DNA of 28,448 nucleotides from an uncultured Parabacteroides sp. (GTDB lineage: Bacteria > Bacteroidota > Bacteroidia > Bacteroidales > Tannerellaceae). Below, piece by piece: positions 1-7,883 of the stretch; the first letter of the stretch is position 1, and the number at the start of each line of letters is the position of its first letter. The stretch is from positions 1-28,448 of the forward strand of contig URZO01000054.1 in the NCBI GenBank assembly GCA_900552465.1, given 5' to 3'. The position numbers and the translations under genes were made by a program. The notes under the pieces were generated by a model that made no database searches, had not been told where the DNA came from, and worked only from the letters and a program-made list of their open reading frames with translations.

Positions 1-77
1 GCAAAAAGGTGGTAGGTGTTAGTTGTTTTGATGTTTTTTCTTAAATAATTAGAAATAGCTTCACTTCTTGCCAGTAT

Positions 78-123
78 TGAGCTATCCCGTTCCAGCACTC
101 CGACACTGGAACGGGATAGCTCA
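78..123 (-). terminator. 18-bp hairpin after the GLUG protein gene
   Basis: A perfect 18-bp inverted repeat (arms 78-95 and 106-123, arm begins TGAGCTATCCCG) encloses a 10-nt loop and starts 5 bp past the stop codon at 129-131. The position suits a transcription terminator or a 3' mRNA-protecting stem. No clear U-run follows on either strand, so intrinsic termination is not certain. Confidence 0.55.
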
Positions 124-128
124 TATTG

Positions 129-3100
129 TCAATTTCGCACCACTACCTTACGGACGGTATCGCCAATCCATACGATATAGACTCCCGTCGGCAATTGCCG
201 ACGGTTCAGCCCCAGGGCTGCCTTGAAGGCGTCGACCAGGCGGCCGTCGGGCGAGAGGATGCGGACGGGGATTCCGGCAGAGGCTGCGGCTTCGCCAGAA
301 GCATCGACTCCGGCAAAGAAACCGTCCGGGAGCAAGATATAAAGTGCAGACGGTTCCGTCCAAATCCGCGGAAGGGCGGAACCGTCGGCGGTATGCGGGT
401 CGGTGATCGACTCGTTGGCTACCGGGTTGTTGGGGAAGAGGCCATCGATAAAGACCTCCACGTCGCTGTGAATGTACTTCACCAGATAGGCACCGTCGCC
501 GTTGCGGGGCATAAGCGTTTCGCCGCGGTCGGTAGTGATGACGGGTTGCGACTCCGAGTAGGCGGTATCGAGCGTGAGATAGAAGCGGAAGGTTCTCCCG
601 GCTTCGACTGTGTAAGAACCCGGCCTGGGGTTGGTCACGGCTCCCTCTACGGCGGGAAGGGTGACGGTGTGGTAGACCGTAGGAGGTGGTGGCGGCGCCA
701 CGTAAGTGAAACGGGCGCTTAGCCAAAGGTCGGCGTCGGGCATCGGGATGGTCGTGCCGGATACCGGGGTGGTGACATCACCGGCGGTAGTGCCGGAGAA
801 GAAGCCGTCGAAGCGGTAATTGTTTTCGGCGGCATATTCCAGCAACAGGGTAATGCCGGGGGTAACAGCGTCGCCATCAGATATCTCCAACCCAGTGGCT
901 TCGTCAAACACCTGCAGTTTGCCCCCTTTAGCCGGCTGCACGATATAAAGCTTCGGGTGGGCAAGTAGTAGATCGGCAGCGTCTATCGACGGTTGGGTGC
1001 CGGGCGTCCAGGTACCATAGGTGGTGGGGGTGCCGTCGTCGTCTTCGCCCGTTATCATCTTCAACTGCGGAAGCTTCCCGTTTGTCCATGTCCAAGCAGC
1101 ATTCCAAGCGGCTTCGGCTTCGTCCGATACTCCTTTCAAATCGTCCTCGAAGGTGTCGAGCCAGGTGTCGGCACCGTCCCTGAATGACGGGTTGTTACTG
1201 TGGACGGGAGAGCCGTTTACCTTTGTTTGGGTAGAGGCATAGTTGGAGCCAGAGTTTCTCCCCTCACCCTTCACTCGATGAATAAAAGAACCACTTCCTA
1301 TTATCTCTCCATTCAAAGCCAGGTTGTTCGATAGATTATCCGGGGGAGAGCCGCAAATACCGCCGGCGGTAAGGATAGTTCCCCCCTTTGCCTCGACGTT
1401 TCCTGTGGCATAGGTGTAGGAGAATTCCCTATTTGCATATCCCACAACACCACCGGCATAAATTTTTTTAGTGCCTGTCGCTTCCACATCGACCAGGGTG
1501 TAACAGTGGGTAATCCGAACTATACCGCCTTGAGTGGCATAGCCTGTTATTCCCCCGGCAGAAGCATCCTTTCCCGCCCCGGTTATCCTCACGTCGCCTT
1601 TTCCTGTTACATAACAGTTGCGGAGAATGACGGTTTTCCCATCAGAGGCAGCTATCTTTCCGGCTATCCCTCCTGCAAAGACATCTCCTTTCTCCGCCGA
1701 CACCACTATCCCGGCGTCTGCCAGTTCGACACCCAGGTTTTGGAGAGTGCCGTCCTCTACATTGCCGAATAATCCGGCTAAAGTCCAAGTGAGATCGAGA
1801 CCTTCGACGTGAAGATCCATCTTCAAGCCGCTTACCGTATGGCCTTTGCCATCGAAATGACCGCTGAACGGGTAGCTACCCATCCCTATCGGCGTCCACT
1901 CTCCCCCCGCCAGGTCGATGGTGGCGGAGAGGGCGAAGTACTTGTCGGAGAAGCCGTTTGTGTTGGTTATCTCGGTACCGCTATCACCACCAACCTTCAA
2001 TTTCTCATTATTATTCACCTGCTGCGCCAGATACGCCAGTTCTTCACCGGAGGATATCAGGATGGGGTCGCCTTTTTCGCCGGTGCTGTTGTCTGCAATC
2101 GATTTGGCAACACAGTCAGCCCAGGGAGCGTGCGGCAGATAGTCGCCGACGCTTATTGAGGGTTGGCTGCCGAACGCATTCTCGCTGTATCCGGTAGGGG
2201 TGCCGTCGGTGTCTTCGCCCGTTATCATCTTCAACTGCGGAAGCTTCCCGTCTGTCCATGTCCAGGCAGTGTTCCAGGCAGTTTTGTCGGGCGTTGTTCC
2301 GATCAGATCGTCCTTGAATTTGTCGGAATAGGTGGCGGCGCCGAAGTTTGAACCGGCGTCTGTACCGGCAGCGAGCTGGCCGTTAACGAGCATGTCGGGG
2401 TTGGCATAGTTGGAGTCGAGGGTTTTAGAAGAATTCCCCCCGAGCACCCTGCCGCTATTGCCTCCACTTACCTTTTTATTCAATGCCAGGTTGTTGGTGA
2501 GTGATCCTTCGGAGCTATACCCGCAAATGCCACCGGTACTTCCATTCTTTCCCGTCACCGTTCCTGTGGCGTAGGTGAAGGAGAGGGTTCCGCCAGAAAG
2601 CTTTCCGACAATACCACCGATGTAAGTTCCAATCCCATCCACATCCACATCGACCGTTACGTAACAATGGGTGAGGGTAACGCTTTGATTACCTCCGCCA
2701 GCTGCTTGACTCACAAATCCGGCTATTCCTCCGGCATAAGTAAACTCACCAACGTTATATCCCGTAACCTTCACTCCCCCGCTCCCCGTCACGTAACAAT
2801 TACGGATGGTGGCGGCTCCGTTAGATCCGGTTATATATCCGACTATTCCTCCGGCAAAGACAGTGCCGGAGGAACTCGCCTTTATCCCATCTTTCGACAG
2901 TTCGACACCTAGGTTTTGGATCGTGCCGTCAGATACGCGGCCGAATAATCCACCGCATATCTCACCGCTTCCATTTATATCCACCTTCAACCCCTTCACG
3001 ACATGGCCTTGGCCGTCGAAATGGCCGCGGAACGGCTTGCTACCCGTCCCTATCGGCTTCCACTCTATCCCGGCTAAGTCGATGTCGGCGGAGAGGGCGA

Positions 3101-3401
3101 AGTAGTAGCCGGAGAAGCCACCTTTATAACCATTATCTCCGCTTTTATCTATCTCCTCATTCGTTCCATACGATAGTTTCTTCCCCCCGTCATTCACCTG
3201 CTTTGCGAAATACGCCAGTTCAGCGGCATTGGCTATCAGGATGGGGCTACCTTTTGTGCCATCACCACCGTCCTGATTCACTATCTTGCTCACCGTACCA
3301 TTACCCTCCTGCCCTGCTGCCGGAAGGGTAAATAATAAGAATAAGAACAAGGCGGCCAGAAGGCGCAGGGCTGTCGGATAAGTGGATATGTTTGCTTTCA
3401 T
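129..3401 (-). CDS. Secreted GLUG-repeat surface protein with T9SS-like C-terminus
   Basis: Predicted exported protein of 1090 residues. I start it at the ATG at 3401, because the hydrophobic signal peptide (LRLLAALFLFLLFTLPAAG) follows directly; an upstream in-frame ATG at 3443 would add 14 residues. Two homologous halves (about residues 47-400 and 441-815) each open with a PILI...ELAY.A.QVN motif. Each then carries IDLAG.EW.PIG, a HFDG.GH motif and several GLUG-type repeats of the GGI.G form, and ends in GKLPQLKMITGED. GLUG repeats are known from bacterial adhesins and peptidase-associated surface proteins. An InlB-like beta repeat follows near residue 830, then a proline stretch (PPPPP). 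The last ~70 residues (ILSPDGRLV...LPTGVYIVWI...KVVVRN) resemble type A sorting domains of the type IX secretion system. Adhesion is an inference. It may share a transcript with the small gene 60 bp upstream. Confidence 0.85.
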   Translation of the reverse strand: MKANISTYPTALRLLAALFLFLLFTLPAAGQEGNGTVSKIVNQDGGDGTKGSPILIANAAELAYFAKQVNDGGKKLSYGTNEEIDKSGDNGYKGGFSGYYFALSADIDLAGIEWKPIGTGSKPFRGHFDGQGHVVKGLKVDINGSGEICGGLFGRVSDGTIQNLGVELSKDGIKASSSGTVFAGGIVGYITGSNGAATIRNCYVTGSGGVKVTGYNVGEFTYAGGIAGFVSQAAGGGNQSVTLTHCYVTVDVDVDGIGTYIGGIVGKLSGGTLSFTYATGTVTGKNGSTGGICGYSSEGSLTNNLALNKKVSGGNSGRVLGGNSSKTLDSNYANPDMLVNGQLAAGTDAGSNFGAATYSDKFKDDLIGTTPDKTAWNTAWTWTDGKLPQLKMITGEDTDGTPTGYSENAFGSQPSISVGDYLPHAPWADCVAKSIADNSTGEKGDPILISSGEELAYLAQQVNNNEKLKVGGDSGTEITNTNGFSDKYFALSATIDLAGGEWTPIGMGSYPFSGHFDGKGHTVSGLKMDLHVEGLDLTWTLAGLFGNVEDGTLQNLGVELADAGIVVSAEKGDVFAGGIAGKIAASDGKTVILRNCYVTGKGDVRITGAGKDASAGGITGYATQGGIVRITHCYTLVDVEATGTKKIYAGGVVGYANREFSYTYATGNVEAKGGTILTAGGICGSPPDNLSNNLALNGEIIGSGSFIHRVKGEGRNSGSNYASTQTKVNGSPVHSNNPSFRDGADTWLDTFEDDLKGVSDEAEAAWNAAWTWTNGKLPQLKMITGEDDDGTPTTYGTWTPGTQPSIDAADLLLAHPKLYIVQPAKGGKLQVFDEATGLEISDGDAVTPGITLLLEYAAENNYRFDGFFSGTTAGDVTTPVSGTTIPMPDADLWLSARFTYVAPPPPPTVYHTVTLPAVEGAVTNPRPGSYTVEAGRTFRFYLTLDTAYSESQPVITTDRGETLMPRNGDGAYLVKYIHSDVEVFIDGLFPNNPVANESITDPHTADGSALPRIWTEPSALYILLPDGFFAGVDASGEAAASAGIPVRILSPDGRLVDAFKAALGLNRRQLPTGVYIVWIGDTVRKVVVRN

Positions 3402-3461
3402 ATTGTTTGTTGTTACTGTTAATAATCGTTTATTGAGTCTCATGTCGCTGTGTCTGCAGTG

Positions 3462-3680
3462 TTATTCCGGCAATTCTTTCTTTATGCTGTCAGCTTCTTC
3501 TTCCTTCTCCTCCAGAAACCGGTACGCTTCTTTCATCTCATACCATAGCTGGCAGACGATAACGACAAACACCGCCGTTAGCATAAAGCCGGCACAAACC
3601 ACACCCCAGAAATAAGCAGAGTTGTAAAAGTGTTCAAACCACTGCGGAACGGAAATACCTATATCAGTTGCAGACATCAT
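3462..3680 (-). CDS. Small single-pass membrane protein
   Basis: 72 residues, family not recognised. The N-terminus (ATDIGISVPQWFEHFYNSAYF) is short and probably outside. One hydrophobic segment (about residues 23-46, FWGVVCAGFMLTAVFVVIVCQLW) is followed by a charged, probably coiled tail (EMKEAYRFLEEKEEEADSIKK). Two adjacent ATG codons (3680 and 3677) could serve as start. It lies between the TPR/AraC regulator gene and the GLUG protein gene, all on the minus strand, with 60 bp to the next gene. A weak -7-like element (TTCTTTTG, minus strand, 3714-3721) sits upstream. The layout of a single span plus an acidic/basic helix is common to many unrelated microproteins, so no function is assigned. 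Confidence 0.65.
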   Translation of the reverse strand: MMSATDIGISVPQWFEHFYNSAYFWGVVCAGFMLTAVFVVIVCQLWYEMKEAYRFLEEKEEEADSIKKELPE

Positions 3681-3869
3681 AGCGTATCGCTTTTAATTTT
3701 CGACTGCAACCTACAAAAGAAGAAGGAGAACGTTGTAACATTATGCAAAATGAGACAAATTTCCGGGCGGATAAGGGAAAATTTCGGAGACAGGAAGAGA
3801 TGATTGAGAGAAATACCACCTGCATAATAGGAATGCCACCTATGGCAAATAAACCTGTAACGGAGCTGG

Positions 3870-5699
3870 TCAATATGTATCCACCTGCGCCCCCCTGTTT
3901 TTCCGATAAGTAGCCGGATTGATACCGGTTTGTGCCTTAAAGACACGGTAGAAAGTCTGCCGGGTGGAAAATCCGGCATCGAAAGCGATTGCTTCGAGCG
4001 AAAGAGAATCGTTTGCCGGATCGGAAAGCAGAAGGATGGCCTGACGGACGCGGCACTCGTTGATAAAAGAGGAGAAAGATTTGCCGTAAACTGTATTGAT
4101 AGCTTTCGAGATCAGGTTGCGGTGAACGCCCAGCCGTTGCGAAAGGCTCTCGAGATCGAAAGCCGGATCCAGATAGATCCGTTCTTCCTCAAACAGAAGG
4201 GCAATGCCTTCCATCAGTGCTATATCAGCGTCATCAACCTCTGTAATAAGCATGACAGTCGGTTCTCTTTCCGCCCATTCACGGCTGCGGGCAGCCAGTT
4301 TCCGATAGGCCTGGTGCTTCTTGCGGTAAAGGATTGAGATAATAATTAGGGCGATCAGGATGATCCCAGCCGTTATTCCCATGAAAAACAACATGTGTTG
4401 AAAAGTGTTTATTTGCATCTGCTTACGTGCCTGTTCCGATTCAAAGAGCTCCTGCTCGGCACGAAGGATGATCAGGGCATTGTATTTATCTTCGTACCGG
4501 CGGAAAGCCGTCATCATGGAATCGAGGTAACAACGGGCTTTGAGAGCATCGCCCCGACGTGCATAGTAACGGTTCAGAAGAGAATAATAGTAGCAGCTAT
4601 TCTCATCGACCGAATCCGGATTCATGTGGATGCTGTCGAGTATGGCGTATGCCGCCCCCTGGTCGTCTTTCTCCAAGTAGCATTCGGCCATTTTCAACTC
4701 GACGGCGGTAGATAACGATGAAATTTTCTCCTCTTTTAAAGCAGGTAAACATAGTTTGAATATACGTAACGATACATCAAACCGTCCCCGCTTCATTTCG
4801 TTACCGGCCAGCCCCGTAAGGGCAACCATATCATACACCGGACGCATCTTTACCTGGTCAGGGCTGTTCCACATGGAAAGGAAATAGTAGTCCGACTGTT
4901 CGAGATCGCCGATAGAGGCATAGTATTCAGCCAGCTTATACCGCGCCCTCAGGTTGGCACGGTCAGCCATGTGGCGGGCTCCGTCGTCACGCAGGGATTT
5001 TTTCAGGTAGGGAATGGAACGATCATAATCCCGGAATACATGGTAGGCATTTCCTATCATGAAGTAGGTGGCTTTCCGGTCGAAGAACTCTTCGTCGGTC
5101 AGTTGGTCGAGCCGGTCAGCTGTCAGCCGGGCGAAACGGAAAGCCCTGGCATAATGACCGCCGAGGAAAGACTCGTTAAAGATAAGGCGGAGAAGGAAGA
5201 TTTCCTCCCTGGTGTTACCTTCGGCCGCAACTTTCCGGGCCAGTCTGTACAAATCGTCCATAGCGGCATCGAAGCGGGTGCTGTCGGCCGTGGAAAGGTT
5301 GACCAGAAGGGGGAGGAATTCGGTAGCATAGGTTATCTCCGGGTTATTGTAACGGAGAGCCATTTGTCGGACTTTCCTGATCTCGGCTGCGGCCCGGACA
5401 TCACTCATGTAAGATACTATATCATAATAATAGTAATAAAGCTCGTCTTCAACGGCGTGATAACCACGGGTAGCCAGGTAGTGAAATAGTGTGTCGGAGT
5501 TGTAATAGCGCATCTCACCGTATTTCTCAACATAGATACTGTCGGAAGGGTCCACCTTGATCCGTGTCATCGAACGCATAGGAGCGTAGTGGCGAATCTG
5601 TACGGTATCGAGGAAAAGCGACAAGTCGATAGCCTGTCCTTTAACCGGCAGGAAAAAGTAACAAAGATGCAGGAGAAACAGGATACCGACTTTATTCAT
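3870..5699 (-). CDS. Membrane-tethered TPR sensor / AraC-type transcription regulator
   Basis: 609 residues from the ATG at 5699. An in-frame ATG at 5720 is rejected because it overlaps the -7 promoter element and because the signal peptide (NKVGILFLLHLCYFFLPVKG) begins at the second ATG. The bulk (about residues 60-425) is helical tetratricopeptide-like repeat, predicted periplasmic. A membrane span (about 437-462, FFMGITAGIILIALIIISIL) follows, then a basic segment. The C-terminal ~100 residues form an AraC/XylS DNA-binding domain with two helix-turn-helices (LESLSQRLGVHRNLISKAIN and LEAIAFDAGFSTRQTFYRVF). Such periplasmic-TPR/AraC hybrids are common in Bacteroidetes and lack histidine kinase or receiver domains. 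The ligand and targets are unknown. It sits between the sigma/LysO operon and the surface protein genes, either of which could be a target. Confidence 0.88.
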   Translation of the reverse strand: MNKVGILFLLHLCYFFLPVKGQAIDLSLFLDTVQIRHYAPMRSMTRIKVDPSDSIYVEKYGEMRYYNSDTLFHYLATRGYHAVEDELYYYYYDIVSYMSDVRAAAEIRKVRQMALRYNNPEITYATEFLPLLVNLSTADSTRFDAAMDDLYRLARKVAAEGNTREEIFLLRLIFNESFLGGHYARAFRFARLTADRLDQLTDEEFFDRKATYFMIGNAYHVFRDYDRSIPYLKKSLRDDGARHMADRANLRARYKLAEYYASIGDLEQSDYYFLSMWNSPDQVKMRPVYDMVALTGLAGNEMKRGRFDVSLRIFKLCLPALKEEKISSLSTAVELKMAECYLEKDDQGAAYAILDSIHMNPDSVDENSCYYYSLLNRYYARRGDALKARCYLDSMMTAFRRYEDKYNALIILRAEQELFESEQARKQMQINTFQHMLFFMGITAGIILIALIIISILYRKKHQAYRKLAARSREWAEREPTVMLITEVDDADIALMEGIALLFEEERIYLDPAFDLESLSQRLGVHRNLISKAINTVYGKSFSSFINECRVRQAILLLSDPANDSLSLEAIAFDAGFSTRQTFYRVFKAQTGINPATYRKNRGAQVDTY

Positions 5700-5717
5700 A
5701 TCAAATAAGACCTGCAG

Positions 5718-5725
5718 CAAATATA
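5718..5725 (-). promoter_or_regulatory. Bacteroidetes -7 element for the TPR/AraC gene
   Basis: On the minus strand this reads TATATTTG, an exact match to the Bacteroidetes -7 consensus TAnnTTTG, 18 bp upstream of the ATG at 5699. A TTTG lies only 14 bp further upstream, closer than the usual 19-21 bp, so the -33 part is weak. Confidence 0.45.
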
Positions 5726-5771
5726 CTCTTTTTCATTCACAAAACAGGGATACGACGTAATTAAAGAACAT

Positions 5772-6398
5772 TTACATCGAACAGAAAAACGACACAAAGA
5801 ATGGGACAGTAAAATCTACAATAATCCCATGAAAAATGGAGACGAAAACAAGGTCCTTCCCTGAGTAGCGGGTAATGATTGGCAAAGTTGTATCCATGGT
5901 CGTTGCTCCTCCGGCACAAATGGGCGCCAACCGTCCGAAATATTTGACAAAAAGGGGAGCGCCAAGCAGTGCCATAATCTCGCGCATAATATTTGCCATG
6001 AGCGCGATAGTACCTAACTCGGTTGCTAACTGAACACCTAAGGAGGGTTCTTTCAATTGTGTAATCAGGATAGACGAAAGCGAATAATAGGCAAAACCGC
6101 TTCCCACCGCCAGGCAATCGAACAAGCTCCAGCGGGATAACAACAGGCTGACCAAGGCGGAAAACACCAACGTCCCGACAATCGTTGACAAAGGTACTAA
6201 AAGCAGCTTCGGACGGATACTTCCAAGTATTTCCTTTAATTTCTTATCGCTTCCGATACTCAACCCGACCTGAAACATCAACAGATACAGAACATATACC
6301 GTAATATCGTTCTCGACTACCATATCCGGCAGCAAGCCGCTCCAACCCAGCAGACAGCCGAGTGCAAAGAATCCGACAACAATCAGGCTTCCCTTCAT
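5772..6398 (-). CDS. Lysine exporter LysO family, C-terminal half (membrane protein)
   Basis: 208 residues with about six hydrophobic segments. It corresponds to the larger, C-terminal part of the LysO (YbjE/DUF340) lysine exporter. Recognisable family stretches are YVLYLLMFQVGLSIGSD near residue 35, GSGFAYYSLSSILI near 98 and the conserved CAGGATTMDTTLPI near 160. Its ATG overlaps the stop of the preceding 92-residue gene (ATGA), indicating translational coupling. The two products together total 300 residues, about the size of the single E. coli protein, so they probably form one transporter. It is the last gene of the operon that begins with the short sigma factor. Export of lysine is known for LysO; the substrate here is inferred. 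Confidence 0.85.
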   Translation of the reverse strand: MKGSLIVVGFFALGCLLGWSGLLPDMVVENDITVYVLYLLMFQVGLSIGSDKKLKEILGSIRPKLLLVPLSTIVGTLVFSALVSLLLSRWSLFDCLAVGSGFAYYSLSSILITQLKEPSLGVQLATELGTIALMANIMREIMALLGAPLFVKYFGRLAPICAGGATTMDTTLPIITRYSGKDLVFVSIFHGIIVDFTVPFFVSFFCSM

Positions 6399-6673
6399 CC
6401 GCGACTCCTTTCCTTAAAGAACAGGTTATACACGCCCCAGGCTGCCAGTACACTGCCTGCCGTGCCCGCCAGGGCAAGCAGAAATGCCTGCCCACCCAGC
6501 GTAGCAAGGTTGTCCACGATCTCTTTATTCGCTCCAACGGATATGCCGAGCAAGAAGAGAAGCAAAAAAATCGTATAAGAGATTGGCTTGCCTATCTTTT
6601 GCAAAAGTTCGATTTTGCGCAAAAGGTAGCCTGCGGCAATACCCGCGAACATAATACCAATGACTGTGAACAT
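6395..6673 (-). CDS. LysO family, N-terminal half (membrane protein)
   Basis: 92 residues with three hydrophobic segments (about 2-17, 29-45 and 61-84). It matches the N-terminal module of LysO/DUF340 transporters (GIMFAGIAAGYLLRK and FLLLFLLGISVGANKEI; the LGISVGA motif echoes VGLSIGSD in the partner gene). The stop codon overlaps the partner's start by 4 bp. The gene follows the small exported protein gene by 13 bp. The separation into two genes is a clean 4-bp overlap with its own ATG, not a damaged frame, and I believe it is usual in Bacteroidales. Confidence 0.82.
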   Translation of the reverse strand: MFTVIGIMFAGIAAGYLLRKIELLQKIGKPISYTIFLLLFLLGISVGANKEIVDNLATLGGQAFLLALAGTAGSVLAAWGVYNLFFKERSRG

Positions 6674-6686
6674 AGATGGGAATGGC

Positions 6687-7079
6687 CTATTTAGCTGAAT
6701 CAGCGTTAACTATTCGGGTAAATACGATTGACATTTCCATTCCTTCGGCATCGGCATTTCCGGACAGTTTGTTTTTGTCAACCTGCTTGAAAGTCAGATA
6801 GACGTCTGTCCCGTCTACATAGAACTCACATTTATACGTCTCGTTCTCCTTTTTGATTTCGCTGACAGTCATATCCGTCCCGCTGATTGTGAAAACGGCA
6901 GACAGCTTGGCGCCGTCTTTCTTAAACTGGCATGTTCCTTCCTGATAGCCGTAGGGGGCATCCGGTGCCGAGAAATTCCACTTTCCGACTATAGAGCCGG
7001 ATTTATCCTGCGCATAAAGAGACAGACACATCATCATACAGAGAAGTGTCGCAAAAGCTTTTTTCATATTTGCTTTCAT
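6687..7079 (-). CDS. Small exported protein of unknown function
   Basis: 130 residues, family not identified. A signal peptide (KKAFATLLCMMMCLSLYAQ) ends near residue 24. The ATG at 7067 gives a cleaner signal peptide than the one at 7079, and either could be used. The mature part starts SIVGKWNF and contains alternating hydrophobic strands (GTCQFKKDGAKLSAVFTISG, YKCEFYVDGTDVYLTFKQV), suggesting a small beta-sandwich or lipocalin-like fold. The GKW start is typical of lipocalin-like proteins of this phylum, but that is inference. It is the third gene of the sigma-led operon, between the anti-sigma-like gene (30 bp upstream) and the exporter genes (13 bp downstream), so it may be an envelope sensor or a partner of the exporter. 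Confidence 0.78.
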   Translation of the reverse strand: MKANMKKAFATLLCMMMCLSLYAQDKSGSIVGKWNFSAPDAPYGYQEGTCQFKKDGAKLSAVFTISGTDMTVSEIKKENETYKCEFYVDGTDVYLTFKQVDKNKLSGNADAEGMEMSIVFTRIVNADSAK

Positions 7080-7109
7080 AGTAACTAAAATTAAATTAAA
7101 CTTAGCGCT

Positions 7110-7445
7110 TCAAAGATAAACATTCTCGGAAATAAAAGAAGTAGTCAGCAAAAGAATAAATAGAATAACACAGAAGAAAATAAAGGCAGCTAAGGCCGAA
7201 AGAATCAAGCGCCGGCGTTTTTTCCTGCGGGCGCAGGCGATACGTTCCATGATCCGATTGTCGAACTCACTGCCTAACGGAGGCAGTTCTTCGGCTTCGG
7301 GTGTTTGAAACCATACCTGGTAAGGACGGAATTCGGGAGGGATAACCTTGCCGGAAAAGAAGCTGCGCAGTTCGCGTTCCTCTTCGATGGTGGTGATACA
7401 TCTCCAGTACTTATCGAGCAGTATATGTATCCGGTTATAATTCAT
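7110..7445 (-). CDS. Single-span membrane protein paired with the short sigma factor (anti-sigma-like)
   Basis: 111 residues from the ATG at 7445, preceded by a Shine-Dalgarno-like AAAGGAG 3 nt upstream, which decides the start against the ATG at 7487 inside the sigma gene. The cytoplasmic N-terminal part contains the LLDKYW...TTIEEERELRSFF motif seen next to short sigma genes in Bacteroides relatives. A basic patch (RRKKRRRL) precedes one membrane span (about residues 82-103, LILSALAAFIFFCVILFILLL). The tail is very short (TTSFISENVYL), with no periplasmic domain. Position and layout suggest an anti-sigma or sigma-tethering role. That is inference; no zinc-finger anti-sigma motif is visible. 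Confidence 0.75.
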   Translation of the reverse strand: MNYNRIHILLDKYWRCITTIEEERELRSFFSGKVIPPEFRPYQVWFQTPEAEELPPLGSEFDNRIMERIACARRKKRRRLILSALAAFIFFCVILFILLLTTSFISENVYL

Positions 7446-7464
7446 AATCTCCTTTTCTTTAAAG

Positions 7465-7719
7465 TTACCTGATGGCAAACTGTTCACGCCTGTCGGGACA
7501 AGGACCGGTACGTTGCAAGGCCATATTGCGCGTCACCATCAGGCAATAGGCTGGCAGGTCTTCGATGACCATCCACGTCTCCCGCTGGTTCCACACCTTC
7601 AACATTGTTTCCTGTACAATCTGTTCCGATACACTCTTGTCTCCCGTAATCCGGAAAGCGACCCGGTACAGATTATCCTTCAAAGGCAATATCCGTTTTA
7701 TGAATTCGTCTGTTCTCAT
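7465..7719 (-). CDS. Very short ECF-type RNA polymerase sigma factor (region 2 only)
   Basis: 84 residues from the ATG at 7719. An open frame reaches back to 7995, but it covers the promoter and the divergent mannosidase start and has no family features. The protein matches sigma-70 region 2: LKDNLYRVAFRITGDKSVSE, then IVQETMLKVWNQR (core-binding and -10 recognition helices), then LPAYCLMVTRNMAL. It stops soon after (CPDRREQFAIR), so region 4, normally about 60-80 further residues that bind the -35 element, is missing. I see no region 4 in another frame downstream; the next gene starts 19 bp later. Similar short sigma genes occur in Bacteroides relatives, so this may be functional, not decayed. 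It leads a five-gene operon ending with LysO. Confidence 0.75.
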   Translation of the reverse strand: MRTDEFIKRILPLKDNLYRVAFRITGDKSVSEQIVQETMLKVWNQRETWMVIEDLPAYCLMVTRNMALQRTGPCPDRREQFAIR

Positions 7720-7732
7720 CTCTGTTATTATA

Positions 7733-7758
7733 GACGAGTGAGAGTGGGGTAAGGTTGC
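7733..7758 (-). promoter_or_regulatory. ECF-sigma-type promoter of the sigma/LysO operon
   Basis: On the minus strand GCAACC (7753-7758) and CGTC (7733-7736) are separated, AACC to CGTC, by exactly 16 bp, matching the classic ECF promoter pattern of AAC at -35 and CGTC at -10. CGTC lies 13 nt before the sigma ATG, so the leader would be only about 5-6 nt. No TAnnTTTG element is present for this gene. Autoregulation is implied but not shown. Confidence 0.5.
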
Positions 7759-7820
7759 AATTTGCAGCGACTTTTTTTCGCAAGAATAATAGGATATTCC
7801 CGTATATTGTTCTTTTTCAT

Positions 7821-7828
7821 TACCTTTG
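7821..7828 (+). promoter_or_regulatory. -7 element for the GH92 mannosidase gene
   Basis: TACCTTTG is an exact match to TAnnTTTG, 55 bp upstream of the ATG at 7884. No TTG is found at the normal -33 spacing, so activation by a regulator would be plausible. Confidence 0.5.
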
Positions 7829-7883
7829 TAAGGTTGAAAATAATAATTTAATTTTTTGGAAGATAAAACACAAATAAGATAAG

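Noticed and set aside
3677..3979. 100-codon minus-strand frame between the AraC-type gene and the small membrane protein
   Set aside because: It overlaps the 3' end of the AraC-type gene in another frame and has a Phe/Arg-rich, unstructured translation without a start signal.
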